Source: Parasponia andersonii
Taxonomy: Eukaryota > Streptophyta > Magnoliopsida > Rosales > Cannabaceae
Assembly: GCA_002914805.1 (NCBI GenBank)
Contig: JXTB01000091.1
Location: 432,702-496,701 of the forward strand
DNA: 64,000 bases
Reading direction: 5' to 3'
In this document: positions 35,591 to 48,365 of the stretch, piece by piece
How the letters are laid out: every line of letters starts with the position of its first letter
How positions within the stretch are numbered: position 1 is the stretch's first letter
The notes under the pieces: model-generated
The model's database searches: none
What the model saw: the letters and a program-made list of their open reading frames with translations, nothing else
Told to the model about the DNA's origin: nothing
Made by a program: the position numbers and the translations under genes

Positions 35591-38403
35591 TTTACACTTA
35601 TATCAAATATGAATTTTGGAATCCTTGGAGGCATGTGGTGCACGATGATTCAAAAACTAAAATCCACATCAACAATTTTGTTGAAAACTTAACTATGACG
35701 GCTAGACTTGAAGAAATTAAGATTTTAAAAAGATCTTGATGTAATTCGTCTTAATTCTGATATCTATCACAATGTAGAAAAACATCCTTCTCTTAATTTA
35801 TTCCACTGACTATCCACATTCAAGTGAGAGAAACACTGAACAATAAAACAACTGTGGATTGTTTACTTTTACTGATAAATATGATTTCATATATTACTTT
35901 TCACAAAAAAGGGAAAAAGAAACTCAGATTATCAAATGTACTTGTGTATAAATCAGAATTAATTATTAATTAGACACATCAAGAGTAGATAATAAGAATA
36001 AAGGTGGGTCTATTATACATCCCTGTCTACTTTGCCTACCCTTTTTCAAAAATTAATTTTATCTTTATTTAAAATTTTTAATATTTCCATTTCTACTCTA
36101 CCTCTTTTTAATTCCAACAATATCATCTACTCTCCCCACCCATTAAGAGCCACAATTACCGCAACTTTTTTCTAATTCTAAAATAATTGTGAAGTTCATT
36201 TGATAGATAAATCCAAGAATTTGTTTGGAGTTAAATTAGATCGAGGAACGATAATACTTTAAGATACATATGTTTATTCATCAGCAGTTTTAAAAAGAAG
36301 ATGGAGTATGGAGTTTCTATCTACCGGTTTCTCTCTCCTAGCTATGTCCCTTTCCTCCGTCTTAACTCCTATCGTATCCCCACTTCTCTCATTCAAGTCT
36401 TCTTTTTGTATTGAGCCGTGGTCAAGTAGAGTATTTGGTTCAATTTCTTTTATAGAAATATATAAAAAAATTTCCTAATCTTTTTTCCAGAACATTCTAA
36501 ATGTGATTTGGGATGTTCATTGAGTCTGACAATTGACAATCGTTTAAATCTGATACTAAAGGGGTGTAGTGTGCAGTATGGGATGCTATTGGAATTTTGT
36601 TATAATATTTGTCCTTTAGTAGAATTTCATTTATTTGATTTTAAAAATTGTATAACTTTCCAAAATTATGAGTCCAAAATTATGTGTGGAGAAAATAAAT
36701 GAGGGTGTGACAAAGAGCCTTAAGAATAATCTTTTCATTCCTATTCTATCAATGAAAGTATATTATGAGTGCAAAATTTTCATTTATAAATAAAAGTAAA
36801 AATTTTGGGGCTAAAAGATTGTCTTTATTATTATACCATTATTAAAAAAATATATGTCGCTAGAAAGTTTAGTTATGAATAGTGCAATATATCTCGACGA
36901 AATGTACGTTTAATCATAAATAATTTTATTATTATATACAGAAAATAATTATGACTAATTAAAAATATATTAGTAATATGATTTTTTGTCACAAAATGAT
37001 TTTTAGTTGATTAAGTTCCACTCTTAGTCATAAAATTTATTATATCTAAAAAGTTATTATCAAATGTCGATTTTTTTTCTTTTCTTTTTTTGGTAGTGTA
37101 CTCTTTGTTATTCACCCATTTATTTTTTTCTCATTAAAATAAACAATCATTACCCTTCTTATCCAATTCACATTTAAAAGAAGAAGGAAAAATCTATAAT
37201 GATTTTCTATTTTTCGGTGGACGACAGAGGAAGCACAAAATAACTGGCAGTCAAATTTTTGTTGTCAGTCTCTGTCTTCTGGACTCTGTGGAGTCTTTGA
37301 TTTCAAGCCTTATTGTAGCTATGAACATATAGTTTGAGGAGGAGAGTAGTAGTATCGGTCAAAAAAATATACTGCAATATTTCAAAAAAGTACAATTAAT
37401 TTAAGTTGATTATTTTGGATCCTCATGGTACATGGGCCATACATCTTATCATGCTTCATAACTAACATCGTGATTTTTCATTTAGGAGCAGCAATTTTAT
37501 TATTTCTCTCTCCTTTGTTTTGCTCCATTTGTTTATTTTTTATTGGGTTCTAAAGTCGGACCCGTATTTCCCGTTAAGCGTAACACGGATTTGCAACTTT
37601 TGCGCCCACAAATATATATATACATGTGTAATATGTATACATACACCCACATACATTTCAACTTTCTCTTTATAATATAGAAGGGTGGTCCTTTGGTATA
37701 TGTTTGTATTGCCATGTTTTTCAGGCCAAACTGTTACGTAGAAAGACGACAATGAAAGTGAAAAGTCCTAGAAGTAGCAATATGAATGTGTTTTCATTTT
37801 TTTTTTAACAATTTGCGGGCTCGATACTGAGCGTGACCGCAAAAATTGACTTGTCATACATAGATGGATGGAATCCAAGCTCGTATATGGAGAGACTAGA
37901 GATATATGGCCCGATAAGTTTAGTATTCAAGATTCGTTTCTTGAATTTAGACCTAGTTTTCAGTGGAAATATAAGAAGGCCAGATCTCTACACATCAGAC
38001 ACGTAAGGGAAATTATTATAAAGCGATCATACATTTGCTAATTTTTTCTGAAAGAAAATTTGAGGTTTTTGAAATATCAAATTAAACTTTGGACTACATT
38101 TTTTTTAATCAATTATTTCCTGAATTTTTAAGACCTATCAAATCTACACCTTTAATAGGCTAAGTTCGTGGAAATCCAAAAAAAACACAGATATTAATCC
38201 TTAAAGAACAATAAAACCCAAAATTTGAAATTTTCCTTGATCAATATAAAATAAAACTGAATTTGAATTTTATTTTGTTATTCATTTTGATTTTTTAGAT
38301 TTAGTTTTATTTTAATTTGATTTTTTTTACTGATCAATGCAAATATTGGGTTCCATTGATATTTATGGGTCTTTCTGTTATTTATTTTTCCTAATTTTGA
38401 CAA
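35591..38403. other. Intergenic, no gene recognised
   Basis: AT-rich sequence with short open frames that resemble nothing I know. The first ~40 bases repeat the sequence at the left end of element B. A (TA)-containing stretch lies at 37613-37650. There may be decayed MITE material near 36830-37030, but I see no clear ends. Confidence 0.5.
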
Positions 38404-39210
38404 TTGGGTATGGATAGTTTTATATGTGCTAAAAATCAAGAAAAATAATTGATTATAAAATGCAATTTTGGAGGTTAAATTTATTATTTCTACAAACATT
38501 AGGGTCCCAAAAAATTACTAAATACAGGGCCATTTTGTGATCTTTCTGTCACCAAATAAAAAGGAAAAAAAAACTAATATGGAAATAAAGAAAAATATAA
38601 AAAAATAAACAAATGAATCTAAAATTTGGTACAACCAAACTCCGGTTAGAGTAGATTAGCAAGATATTCCCACTGAAGGATTATTGAAATAAAAACAAAA
38701 TACTAAGAAAATCCTACCAGAATATCTTCTTTACTTATGAGATTGGGTTTGTATGGTATATGTTTCATAGATTTTTTGATCTTAAAAGTTATTTTTATTA
38801 ATGTTTGGATGAATTGTTGTAAGATCTTCTTTTACTTAAAAGATCTTTTTTATGAAGCATGGACCTATTGTCTTTTGTAAGAAGATCTTCTAATACTTTT
38901 ATTTTAAGAAGCAAAAGTTATCCCAAACAAATCCATGGATTCAAGACAGAAAAATTGTGATGAAAAAAGAAAGATAGTTTTTAAAGAGTGATTTCGAAAG
39001 GGCTAGTTTTTTTTTTCCTTATAATATGAAAATAATTATTACTTATTATACATGCAACTCATAATTGTTTTGGATAGATTTTGTAGGTGTTAAAAATTCA
39101 AAAAAATATTCAAATAACAAAATGCAATTTTGAAGGTTTAATTTTCTATTTTAACATATATAAGTCCTTGAAAAAATTAATAAATACATAGGTCCTTTTA
39201 TGATAATTTC
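38404..39210. repeat. Pair of ~150-bp direct repeats (38404-38549 and 39063-39210)
   Basis: The two segments share the same order of words: TGGATAGTTTTATATG / TGGATAGATTTTGTAG, then AAAATGCAATTTTGGAGG / AAAATGCAATTTTGAAGG, then AAATACAGGGCC / AAATACATAGGTCC. They lie in the same orientation, about 660 bp apart. They could be fragments of one dispersed repeat or the ends of a small decayed element. There is no coding content between them. Confidence 0.6.
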
Positions 39211-40080
39211 TTTATTTGCATGATTTTTTTTCAAATCAAGATAAAGGACTTTTATTAAGAGGAAGATAAGTTATCAATAAGACAATCCGAAACATAATCA
39301 GGTGTAGTATTAAACTAGACACTATAACTCGGACCTAAAAACAAGACAGACTAGGTTATGAGCCACAAAGTTTCTCATAGGAGAAATAAATCTGAGACTT
39401 GTTGTTGCTACAAAATTTCGTCTCAGCACTATAAGAGAGTATGAAAGAAAAATTAGTCATCGATCGTTATTGAGAATTGAGTTAAAACTCCTTCTCTGCG
39501 GTCTAGGTTCAATCCTAGGAGTGTAGAGGTGGTATCTCTCCTGACCTCAGGGTTCTAGGGTTCTGAGGTAGCAATAGAGGGGGGCTGCTAAGCACCAGTA
39601 TGGTACCTATCAAATGGACTCTGAAGCTTAAGTTAGCAATTGGAGTTTTAGTGATAGGAAGTCTTTGATGAAGAGCTGTTAATGAGAGAAACATAAATAA
39701 GGTTAGAGAAATGCAAAATTTCAACCTTAGTTCCAGCTTGCCTTCAATATGGTCATTAAGGGCCTTAAATAGGCAATTTGATATGTATTAGAGTCGTTCG
39801 ATCATCTTGGGATTATTTTAGCCCTTGATCTTGGTTGAGAGAGATGCATTAAATGTGATGAGACCCTTGGCATCGTAGCAGTTCGACTACTAACCTATTT
39901 GTTGGTGTAGTACACCCTAGGCTAGGAGCTAAATGTAGTTGCTAAGAGATCAGTACAATGATGACCTGTAATTTAGGGAGTTCAGAGTGGCCCCAGACCA
40001 TTTTCGAATTAATGGAGAAAATACCTCAGTCTCCAAGGTATTCCTAGGCATCAAGGTACTTCTAGATGGTAGGACGACTT
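39211..40080. other. Non-coding, possibly LINE 3' region
   Basis: Moderately GC-richer than its surroundings and without recognisable domains. It lies downstream, in minus orientation, of the LINE remnant and may contain its 3' UTR. A T-rich stretch near 39225-39232 could be the complement of a poly(A) tail, but I see no target duplication. Confidence 0.35.
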
Positions 40081-40290
40081 ACCCTCGAGTCTGTGAGTTC
40101 TCTTTTGGACCCTCTGGCACGATCTCAGGTTACGGGGTTTCCCCTCGGATCTAACGGCGCGGCCTTGGGCTTTAGAGCTTCCCCTTGGGTCTTATGGTGC
40201 GACCTTGTGTTACAAGACTTCCTTTGAGTCTTGTGGCATGGCCTTGGGTTATGAAGCTTCCTTTCGGGCCTTGCAACGCACCCTTGAGTC
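40081..40290. repeat. Minisatellite, period about 39-41 bp, ~5 degenerate copies
   Basis: Recurring unit of the form CCTTGGGTTATGAAGCTTCC followed by TTGGGTCTTGTGGCACGG. Unit starts marked by CCTTG lie at about 40163, 40203, 40242 and 40281, and two more diverged units precede them. It lies next to the LINE RNase H remnant. Confidence 0.7.
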
Positions 40291-40309
40291 TCGTACTAGG
40301 ACATTATCA

Positions 40310-42275
40310 CTCCCAACACTAGCGTTACCCACTGTAACTAATAAAATACTAACATCAGCCATAATAAGACTTTCAATAGCCAAACACGCAGGGGACAGGG
40401 TCGCCTTAACCACATTACAAGCCTCAGACTCAACGAACTAAATTTCCATATTAATTTTTGCAATGCAGCCTTCTCTTAAACCAAGGCACTCCGCTTTGAA
40501 ATTATTGAAAAAACCAATTATACGCGTAGCTGAAACCGCTACAATAGCACCACAAGCATCTCGAACAATAGCAACTAACTCGATAAATGATTTCCCAGGG
40601 ATGAAGGAAGCATCAACATTAAGTTTCAAAGAGCCAGCATCAGGGGGTTCCATTTGGACATTCTTAGTAGAAGAGGATGGTACTTTCACCATTAGATAGT
40701 CATGCCCTAGTATTCACTCCACCGCAACGAGGCATCTTCTATAACAAACTTTGCCTCTCGTCTATTACCTCCACATGTGACTACATTCTGATTAAACCAA
40801 ATAAACCAGGTAATAACACAACATATTTCAAACTCATACTTTGTTATCTTGGACCGAATGGTGAACATCAAGTTCGCAAATGAAACCCAACACCCATCAA
40901 AAAGAATATCCTAGAACGTAAATTGTTCTCATCAGTCATCAGCAAGAGGGCAGAACACTAATGCATATGAGGTAAAGTCATCAAAATCACCACAGACTCG
41001 GCAGATCTCAACAAGGAATACCTCTCTAGTGTAAATTACAGTTTGTCGGTAAGATATCATTATAAGCTTTCCAGGTGAAGATTCTGATTTTGTTTGGAAT
41101 ATTTAAAGCCCATAAAAATGACCACCACAAATGAGTACTTCGATTATCTGAAGAGGACTCATTTGAAGCCATCATCTGGAGACTATAACCAGATTTTCCA
41201 GACACCAATTTTATCGAAGTGCCAACCAAATTGTCATCTGGAAGTGCACGTTCCAGCAGTATGCTAAGAATCGCCTCATGATCAATCGTCCAAAAAATCT
41301 CATTTAGTCATTATGTGTTCCAAACATCATCCGATATCAGGTCCAACGCAACCAAATTAGAATATTCGATTGATTGGATTGTGATTGGCCGAAACATACT
41401 AGGTCAGGGAATCCATTTATCATATATATTAATAAAATAATAATAAAAAAAAAAAAACCCTCAAATTGAGGAACCTCCGCCAACCCTCCAACAAACTCCC
41501 TTCTTAAGGACACCTCTACACCACAAAATGGCTCTCCATATGCACGAAGGACGGAACCCCAGAAAAGCTTCCATAAAAGAAGTCGACGGGAAATACTTAT
41601 TTTTGACAATGCGAGACATAGGAGCTTGTGGGTTTTTCAGAATTCGCTCACCTTGTTTAACCAACAAAGTGGATGTTAAACTCCTCAAGTCTTCGAAAGC
41701 CTATACCACCTTGTTTTTTTTAATACACAAACGATTCCAACTCCGCTAGTGTATCTTATACTTCTCCTCATTCCCACCCCACTAGAATCTAGCAGAGAGA
41801 CTCTGTAACTCGTCATAAAGTGTCTTCGGAATTTGGAAAATACTCATTGAATAAGTCAGAATAGATTGGATAACCGTCTTAATGAGAACATCCTTCCCTC
41901 CTATTGAGAACAATTTCCCTTTCCACTGTTTTAACTTTGCACCAACCTTATCTTTAATTGCCTTGAAAGTAATTTGTTTGTTTTTTCCCGAAAAAGAAGG
42001 GAGACTCAAATACTCCTCGTAGTGAGCTCTCTACATTAGGACTGAATGTGATGGATGATTTTTTGAAGTTTATAATTTGCCCCTAGACTAATCCATACAA
42101 GTGTAATATCTCTTTAATCTTATTGATGTATTCTAAATTGGCCCTAAAAAACGTAAACTGGCATCGACAAAGAAGAGATGAGAGACTTTAGGAACATTAC
42201 GTGTGCAAGAGAAGCCTGTAATTGTCCGCAAGCTCTCAGTCTCTCTCAAAAGAGTCGAAAGTTCCTCCACAAATA
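40310..42275 (-). pseudogene. LINE (non-LTR retrotransposon) remnant: RT tail, zinc-binding region, RNase H
   Basis: Minus-strand fragments of an L1-type plant LINE ORF2. From 42270 downward, a decayed RT active-site region reads VSHLFFVDASLRF, where FADD-type text is expected. Next come SLPSFSGKNKQITF and KLKQWKGKLFSIGGKDVLIK (41900-42000) and the segment KNKYFPSTSFMEA (41590). A zf-RVT-like region follows with LWALNIPNKIRIFTWKA (41060-41130), and the RNase H domain LKLNVDASFIPG with AECLGLREG (40460-40640). Stops and frame changes separate these pieces. The endonuclease and most of RT are missing, consistent with 5' truncation, which is usual for LINEs. Confidence 0.85.
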
Positions 42276-44062
42276 AGTGCTTGTATATATGTTTCTAAAC
42301 AAATAATGATTCCTTCAAAAAAAAAAAAAATAACGATTCTCTCCGAAAAAGAAAAACAAAAATAACGATTGTTCATTATGAAATACAATTTATAAACTTA
42401 TGGTGAAAAAAATGCAACAAAATAATAACTTGCAATATATAAGGATATAAACGAATATAACTAATAAATACAATATATATAAGGTTACAAACGAATATAA
42501 CAAACTTTTATAATAAACTTTAAGACAATTATAAAGCTACCAAAAATTTATTCCAAACTTCAACGAAACTTCAGTAGCACTTCAGAAGCACTATTAACCA
42601 TCGAGGCTTATGTACTATACAATGTCTTTAAAACAGATTTGCTCCATCTGATAGAATATTTGAGAACTTTGTGAGCGTCAGTTTCCCTAGATACAATGAC
42701 AATGAATAACAGGTGAAGCACTAATACATCTACGCTACGAACTAGAAACTTTTAGAACTATATTCACTCGTAGATTCTAGAACTAGAATACCAAAATGAC
42801 TAGAACTAGAAACTAATTGCTTAAACACTAAAAGAAAACTAAATTGCTAAGGAGAGAATAAGAGAGAGTGAAAGATGCTGAGAGCCTTTTGGTGTGAGAA
42901 AAAGAGATAGAGAGGGTCTGCTTATATAGTAGGCAAAAACAGAGATTACAAAAACCAACATGAATGCTCCATAATGCCAATAAATTAGTTGTTACTCACT
43001 AGCCAATACTCTTACCCTTGTGTAAATGACTGAATATATGTATTTTTCAACTTTGTATATTTAATTATATACTAATTTTAGTAGATGTATTGAGTATATT
43101 AATTTTTATATTAGGTATATGATATTTTATACTTGGTATATACATTGATATATGAGTTAATTTGCTATTTTATAATAACTTTTGAAAACGACATTTTCTT
43201 AAAATAAGTCCAAAATTTAGTCATTTATGCTATAAGACCCCATTTAAAAAATATATAAATGATAATTTAAAAATGATTTTTGAGGACAAATTTTTTAGAC
43301 TAGTCATAAAATTTATGACCTATCATTTATATAACCAATTATTTTTATTGGGGTTTTTTATTCAAATGGCTAAATTTCAGGTACAAGTTTTAAAAAATGG
43401 TTATTTTTCAAACATTATTTAAAAAAATTGAATTTTTTAGAAAAATTCTAAAAGTAGCCGAGTTAATAAAAAATGCTAAAAATAAATCAATTTTTGGATG
43501 TTTATATCATTTTATTAATATATGAAAAAAAATTATATATTGATAAATTTAATTTAAGATTGATATACTAACATGAAATTAATACACTTATAAACAAAAT
43601 TGTTATATTAATATTGTAGACAGTCAAATATAAAATGCCCAAGATTAGGACACTATAAACTTACACCAATGAGTGGTATTATTTTTAGCCATATAATTTT
43701 AAATATTGTGGTCCCACTTTTTAAAAGAAAAAAGTGAATGAAATGAATGATACCTCATATGGTGTAAGTTTTTGGTATAAGATATTGGTGTTTATAGCAT
43801 TGCTCAATATAAAATTATAAATCTTTTAGACCACCAACAACCTGCAAAAATAAAAGGTCGTGAAAAAATGTTATGGACATTGGGGTGGTACTAGCCGAAG
43901 GGATTCAAACGATCGAGTTCGTGATCAAAACACGAGATAAAAAAAAAAAAGTGCTATTGAAAACAAAAGAGCTATAATAAAGAAAATGTAGAGTGAAAGC
44001 AAAAAAGTGTACCTTGACTGTCAAGATTGAAGCAGCCCAAAGATTCAAATGCTTGGAATATG
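42276..44062. other. Intergenic, no gene recognised
   Basis: AT-rich sequence. Between about 42640 and 42960 there is a less AT-rich segment rich in AGAACTAGAAACT words that looks like a fragment of a repeat, possibly an LTR end, but I cannot define its borders. The rest is low-complexity. Confidence 0.45.
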
Positions 44063-44158
44063 GAGAGAGAGAGAGAGTCTAAGCGAGGATATAAACTAGT
44101 CTGATTGTGAGAGAGAGAGAGAGAGAGTCTAAGCGAGTATATATACTAGTCTGATTGC
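44063..44158. repeat. 50-bp tandem duplication containing (GA)n
   Basis: Two copies of a (GA)n run followed by GTCTAAGCGAG and ACTAGTCTGATTG, with period 50. The GA run is longer in the second copy. Confidence 0.8.
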
Positions 44159-44283
44159 GATGCCTCTCCTTTTGGAGAGTTCAAATTAGTTATAGAGGTA
44201 ATGTCAGCCCCATGTCTTTCTCCTTCAATTGTGGAATACAGGAAATATCCCACAATATTTGGAGGTCAGTTGAAGAAGTGGAT

Positions 44284-45003
44284 ATTTTTTTGGGTCAATC
44301 ACGTAAAAATACCTTCATTTTTAACTTTTTGTAAACAAATACCTTATTTTCTGCAAAGTAATATTCTGACATTTACGATTTCTACAAATTAATACCCTTA
44401 ATTTTTGTTTTCTTTATATATTTATATTATAAGTAAATTAAAAAATGCAAACACCTCTCATTAACTTATTAAAAATGTTTAGATATTAATATATTATCGG
44501 AAATATTTTATAACTACTCTTTTTGGTTAATTGCTAAAAAAACACAATTTTTTTTCACTCTCATGTTTCTTTTTTTATAATTAATTATTTTTATCTTTCA
44601 TTTGATTTTTTTACTTTTCTTTTTTAAATGAAAAGTGACATAAGTTAACTACAAATATTTTTCAGAAATTTTATTATTGTTTAATAAGTTTTAATTAAGT
44701 TGATGATGGCTACTGCTATCTTTTTATTATTAAAATCCACTTATTGGGCATTAAGGTTATAAATTTATAGAAATTTCAAATGTTAGGATATTAATTCGTA
44801 AGAATTTTAATTGTTAAGGTATTAATTTGTAGAATTCAAAAATGAAGGTATTATTTTGCAGGAATTTAAAAGTCAAGATATTATTTTACAGAAATTTAAA
44901 AATTAGGATATTATTTTACAAATATTCAAATGTCATAATTTTTTTTTTTTTGCAAAAAAGTGAAAAATTAAAGTATTTTAATGTTATTATCCCAACTTTT
45001 TCC
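44284..45003. mobile_element. Candidate fold-back/MITE-like element with ~30-bp subterminal repeats
   Basis: The left end (TTTTTTGGGTCAATCACG, then AAAATACCTTCATTTTTAAC) matches the reverse complement of the right end (around 44950-45001, AAAGTATTTTAATG then TTATCCCAAC). Inside the right arm, a ~30-bp unit of the type GGTATTATTTTGCAGGAATT is repeated about six times (44752-44938), and its complement is seen in the left arm (44310-44410). No transposase is present. I did not find a clear target duplication. Confidence 0.5.
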
Positions 45004-45972
45004 TATCAAATTTATGGAGTGGAGACAATGTTACCATGTTGATAGGTGGATGTCATTCTTTTCGTGAAAAATGACATGGGCTTAGTTCCATTTTCCATGG
45101 AACTTACTAACCATCATGTTAGTTTTGACCAAGTATCAACGAGCTAAAGTAGCAATGAATCAGTCTGAATATCTTGTTGACCCAGATTGAGAAATGAGCT
45201 TCAACATAATCGATGCCATATATCTTTTTGGGCTTATTCTCTTTGAGTGGGTCATATTTTGACCACTACGGATATAAAATTAATACAGTAAAACATATTC
45301 ATTTACTGATAAATTTGATATAAAAAATTAATCTTCTGAAAATGGCCATTTTACAAAAAAAAAAAAAAGCAACAAAAACAGACATTTATTGAATAGGTAA
45401 AAAAGGGTAATTTTCTTAAAATAAGGTGAAGAAGGGCAATCTTTATAAATACTTTTTTGTTTTTTATGACTAAAGGTAATGAAATGCATAAATTTTATAA
45501 CTAGTGCTTAAAAAATGACTATTTATGAGAAATGACCATTTTTATACCTATTTAATAAATGACAGTTTATAATTTTATTTTGATAAATGACTGTTTTTTA
45601 GTTGGTCTATTTTTTTTATAAAGTAAATTGTTGAAAAAGTAATCAATTTTTAAAAAATAAATTAATATATTTTGATATAATAAATATGAAAAACGGTCAT
45701 TGTTTTAAATAATTTTCAAAATCAGCCATTGTTTACGAGTATTTGAAAAGCTACCATTTTGCAAACTATGTTCCAAAATTCTGCCATTTGTCTAAAAAGC
45801 CCAAAACAATTCTGAAAAATAGTCATTTCGGCCCAAATTATTGTGAACTAAGTCCAAATGAGAAATTAGAGTAGTTGTCCTTTTTTTTATATACATTTCA
45901 TTTTAGTAAATGCTCTTCATATACTAGGAATATTGATATTTCAACTAATAGATTAGACTAGTTTGTATAATG
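45004..45972. other. Intergenic with degenerate AATGACCATTT words
   Basis: No gene. Words like AATGGCCATTTT, AATGACCATTTT and GTCATTTCGGCCC recur irregularly in both orientations from 45340 to 45830, which suggests a decayed repeat. Confidence 0.4.
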
Positions 45973-46050
45973 AGACAGTTTTTATTGGTAACTAAGTTTT
46001 CGTAATGAATAAGACAGTTTTTATTGGTAACTAAGTTTTCGTAATGAATA
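45973..46050. repeat. 39-bp tandem duplication
   Basis: Two near-identical copies of a unit beginning AGACAGTTTTTATTGGTAAC, with starts 39 bases apart. Confidence 0.88.
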
Positions 46051-46230
46051 TGTAAATATATATCAATATCAACCATTTTGCTATAGGTTTGTAAAATGGA
46101 CATATATTTTAAAGAAGAATAAAACCGGTCATTTTGCCAAAAAAAATCTTGGTCCAAACCTATGAGCCTAATCCATTTACGACATATGATTATGCAAGGA
46201 GGCCCAATTGAACTAAATGGGTTGTGCAAG

Positions 46231-46308
46231 GCCAGCATTGTGAAGGATAGCATGGCGCATGACTGGAAAGCCAGCATTGTGAAGGATAGCATGGCGCATG
46301 ACTGGAAA
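46231..46308. repeat. 39-bp tandem duplication
   Basis: Two identical copies of a unit beginning GCCAGCATTGTGAAGGATAG, with starts 39 bases apart. Unrelated in sequence to the duplication 180 bp to the left but with the same period. Confidence 0.9.
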
Positions 46309-46373
46309 ACCATTTTCTGCTCAAGTTAGAAAGTTGTGTGTAGTGAACTCAGACTAAAGAAAGGCTTTATTTA

Positions 46374-47555
46374 GGATGTTTGGTTCGGTAGTATGGAATT
46401 AGAATAACAATACATACCATATTAGAATAAAATTAGAACGAGAGTATAAATCATAATTACTCCTCATTCTTTCCCGTCTTTATCCTTCATGCTAAATTGT
46501 TTAAGGGATTATCACTAGTGACGGAGCCAGGACAATTTTGTAGTAGAGTAAAGGATGTTTTTTTAAAAAACATTTAATAATTACACTGAAAATATCTAAA
46601 ATTTCATAATAGCAATAAAACGTAATAAAATCAAATCAAATCAAATGCAAAACCAAAATCACATTAATAATTTTCTATTTTTGAACTTTTCAAATAATAA
46701 AAATATAAAATGCATAATGAGAGCCATAATTATGAGATTTCTATTCTTGACTTACCTATACTCAAGGAGCAACTTTTTTATTTTTTTGGAAAGTCATAGT
46801 ACCTGACATGGTCCAACACACAGAGATGATAGAAACACCGAAAAAAACAAAAATTATATAAGAAAAATTGAATAAATTTCCATAATATTAATACGAAATG
46901 AAAGGAAAACAAATAAAAATAGGACACATTGACATATCATTAAGTATTTGATGACTTAGTTGTTATTGAATAAAAGTATAGTCAAGTTTACTCTCCAAAA
47001 AGATAAGCAAATATACAGATTCAAATGCTAAAACAAAACGGTAAATCTTTGATTTAAAAATTTTCCATATAAATAAAATACAAATTAACATCACGCATGA
47101 TTTTAATTAAAAGTAGTGCATAAAATATTTTCCTTAATTTGATTTTGTCTTCACTATCTTATTTTTTGGAGGTCTGGAGACTTTGAAGTTTGAATTGTGA
47201 GAATAAAAAAAAATTCTATTGAGAGAATAAGGAATGTCTTTTCTAATTTCTCTTTTTCTTCAATTTTGAATTTTAAAATAAATAAAAAATAAATTTAAAT
47301 TTTAAGTGGGTCATTATCAAATGGGAAAAAATTTTAATTCATAACTTATATAGGGATATTATTAAACGAAAAAATTTTAATGGGGGCAAAATAAAATATA
47401 GAATTTATTTTTCATATAAAACAGAATTGAAAAAGAGGTTAAGTAGGGTCCCCTCTACTCCCATGATTATCACAATCATCTCTCTCTCACACTCCTCATC
47501 CTTCTTAATCTATTCATCCTTTCTACTGTCATTCTCTCTTACCAAATATACTGTA
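46374..47555. mobile_element. Candidate PIF/Harbinger-like MITE, interrupted
   Basis: The left end (GGATGTTTGGTTCGGTAG) is loosely the inverted complement of the right end (CTCTCTTACCAAATATACTG). Both ends are flanked by TTA (46371-46373 and 47556-47558), the target favoured by Harbinger elements. The element is split by the insertion at 46516. A 3-bp duplication and imperfect ends make this tentative. Confidence 0.3.
46516..47464. mobile_element. Non-autonomous insertion with 9-bp target duplication
   Basis: About 950 bp of AT-rich, non-coding DNA beginning TAGTGACGGAGCCAGGAC. It is flanked by GATTATCAC on both sides (46507-46515 and 47465-47473). A 9-bp duplication suits a Mutator-type element, or 8 bp a hAT. 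The right end (GGTCCCCTCTACTCCCAT) matches the left only weakly as an inverted repeat. Confidence 0.6.
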
Positions 47556-47787
47556 TTAAAAAAACTAATTTACTAGCTTTTGGTCCTAATGGTCTTGCGA
47601 AGGTCTAGGAGTTTTTCCGTGATAAAAGATGGCGATGCTATTATTGCACATTGGTCAATATTGGAACACATTTGAACATTTATTTAATTCACGAACTTCT
47701 AGTGCCATAATGTCCTAAAACTTGAAAAAAAAAATAAGAAAAGAAATGTTGTTATAAATAATTATATAGCTTATAAATATATATAGA

Positions 47788-48365
47788 TGCAGAGGATAAA
47801 AACTACAATTGAATTTTTTAAGAGATTTATGACCAGTTGTGAGCGTCATGTCCTCGAGGAGAAGAAAAATTGGTTATTGGATTAGGACTGTGCTCGTGAG
47901 AGCTACATATATACTTTCTACATGGATCAAGCTCAATTGTAGTTCTGTAACCCCTGCAAAAGAAGCATAAGCATCGGTTAATGTACTCTATAAAGAGGTG
48001 AGAGAATATATGAATTATGATATGGCAGTTAAGAGAATAGATAGAGAGAACAAAGAAAATTAATATAAGATTAAGAACATCGTAAAGAATTATTTGTAAT
48101 CATCCTTTAACTAAGAGGAATGCCTTTTTATAAAAGAAGACATCAATCATAAATAGGATTTTAATTAGAGATCATATATTTCAATAATATCTTAGTAATC
48201 GAGTAATGAGATACTTTCTTGATATTATTTGATACGGTATAAATGTCTTAGTAATTAAATATAAATCACATTTTTTTTGAAAGCTTTGGGCTCTAGCCAT
48301 TAATATCTATATTTAATAGGATACATGGACCTTAAAAATAAGCCAAACGAAATTTAGGCATAATA
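47788..48365 (-). repeat. LTR (left) of the non-coding element
   Basis: 578 bp, starts TGCAGAGG. It matches 54970-55459 over blocks such as GATTTTAATTAGAGA, AATATCTTAGTAA and GAGTAATGAGATACTT. It has about 90 bases not in the right copy near 47840-47990. Confidence 0.75.

Noticed and set aside
39485-39520. GGTTCAATCCTAGG, B-box-like sequence suggesting a second SINE or tRNA
   Set aside because: One base of the B box is missing, no A box lies at suitable spacing upstream, and no cloverleaf can be drawn.
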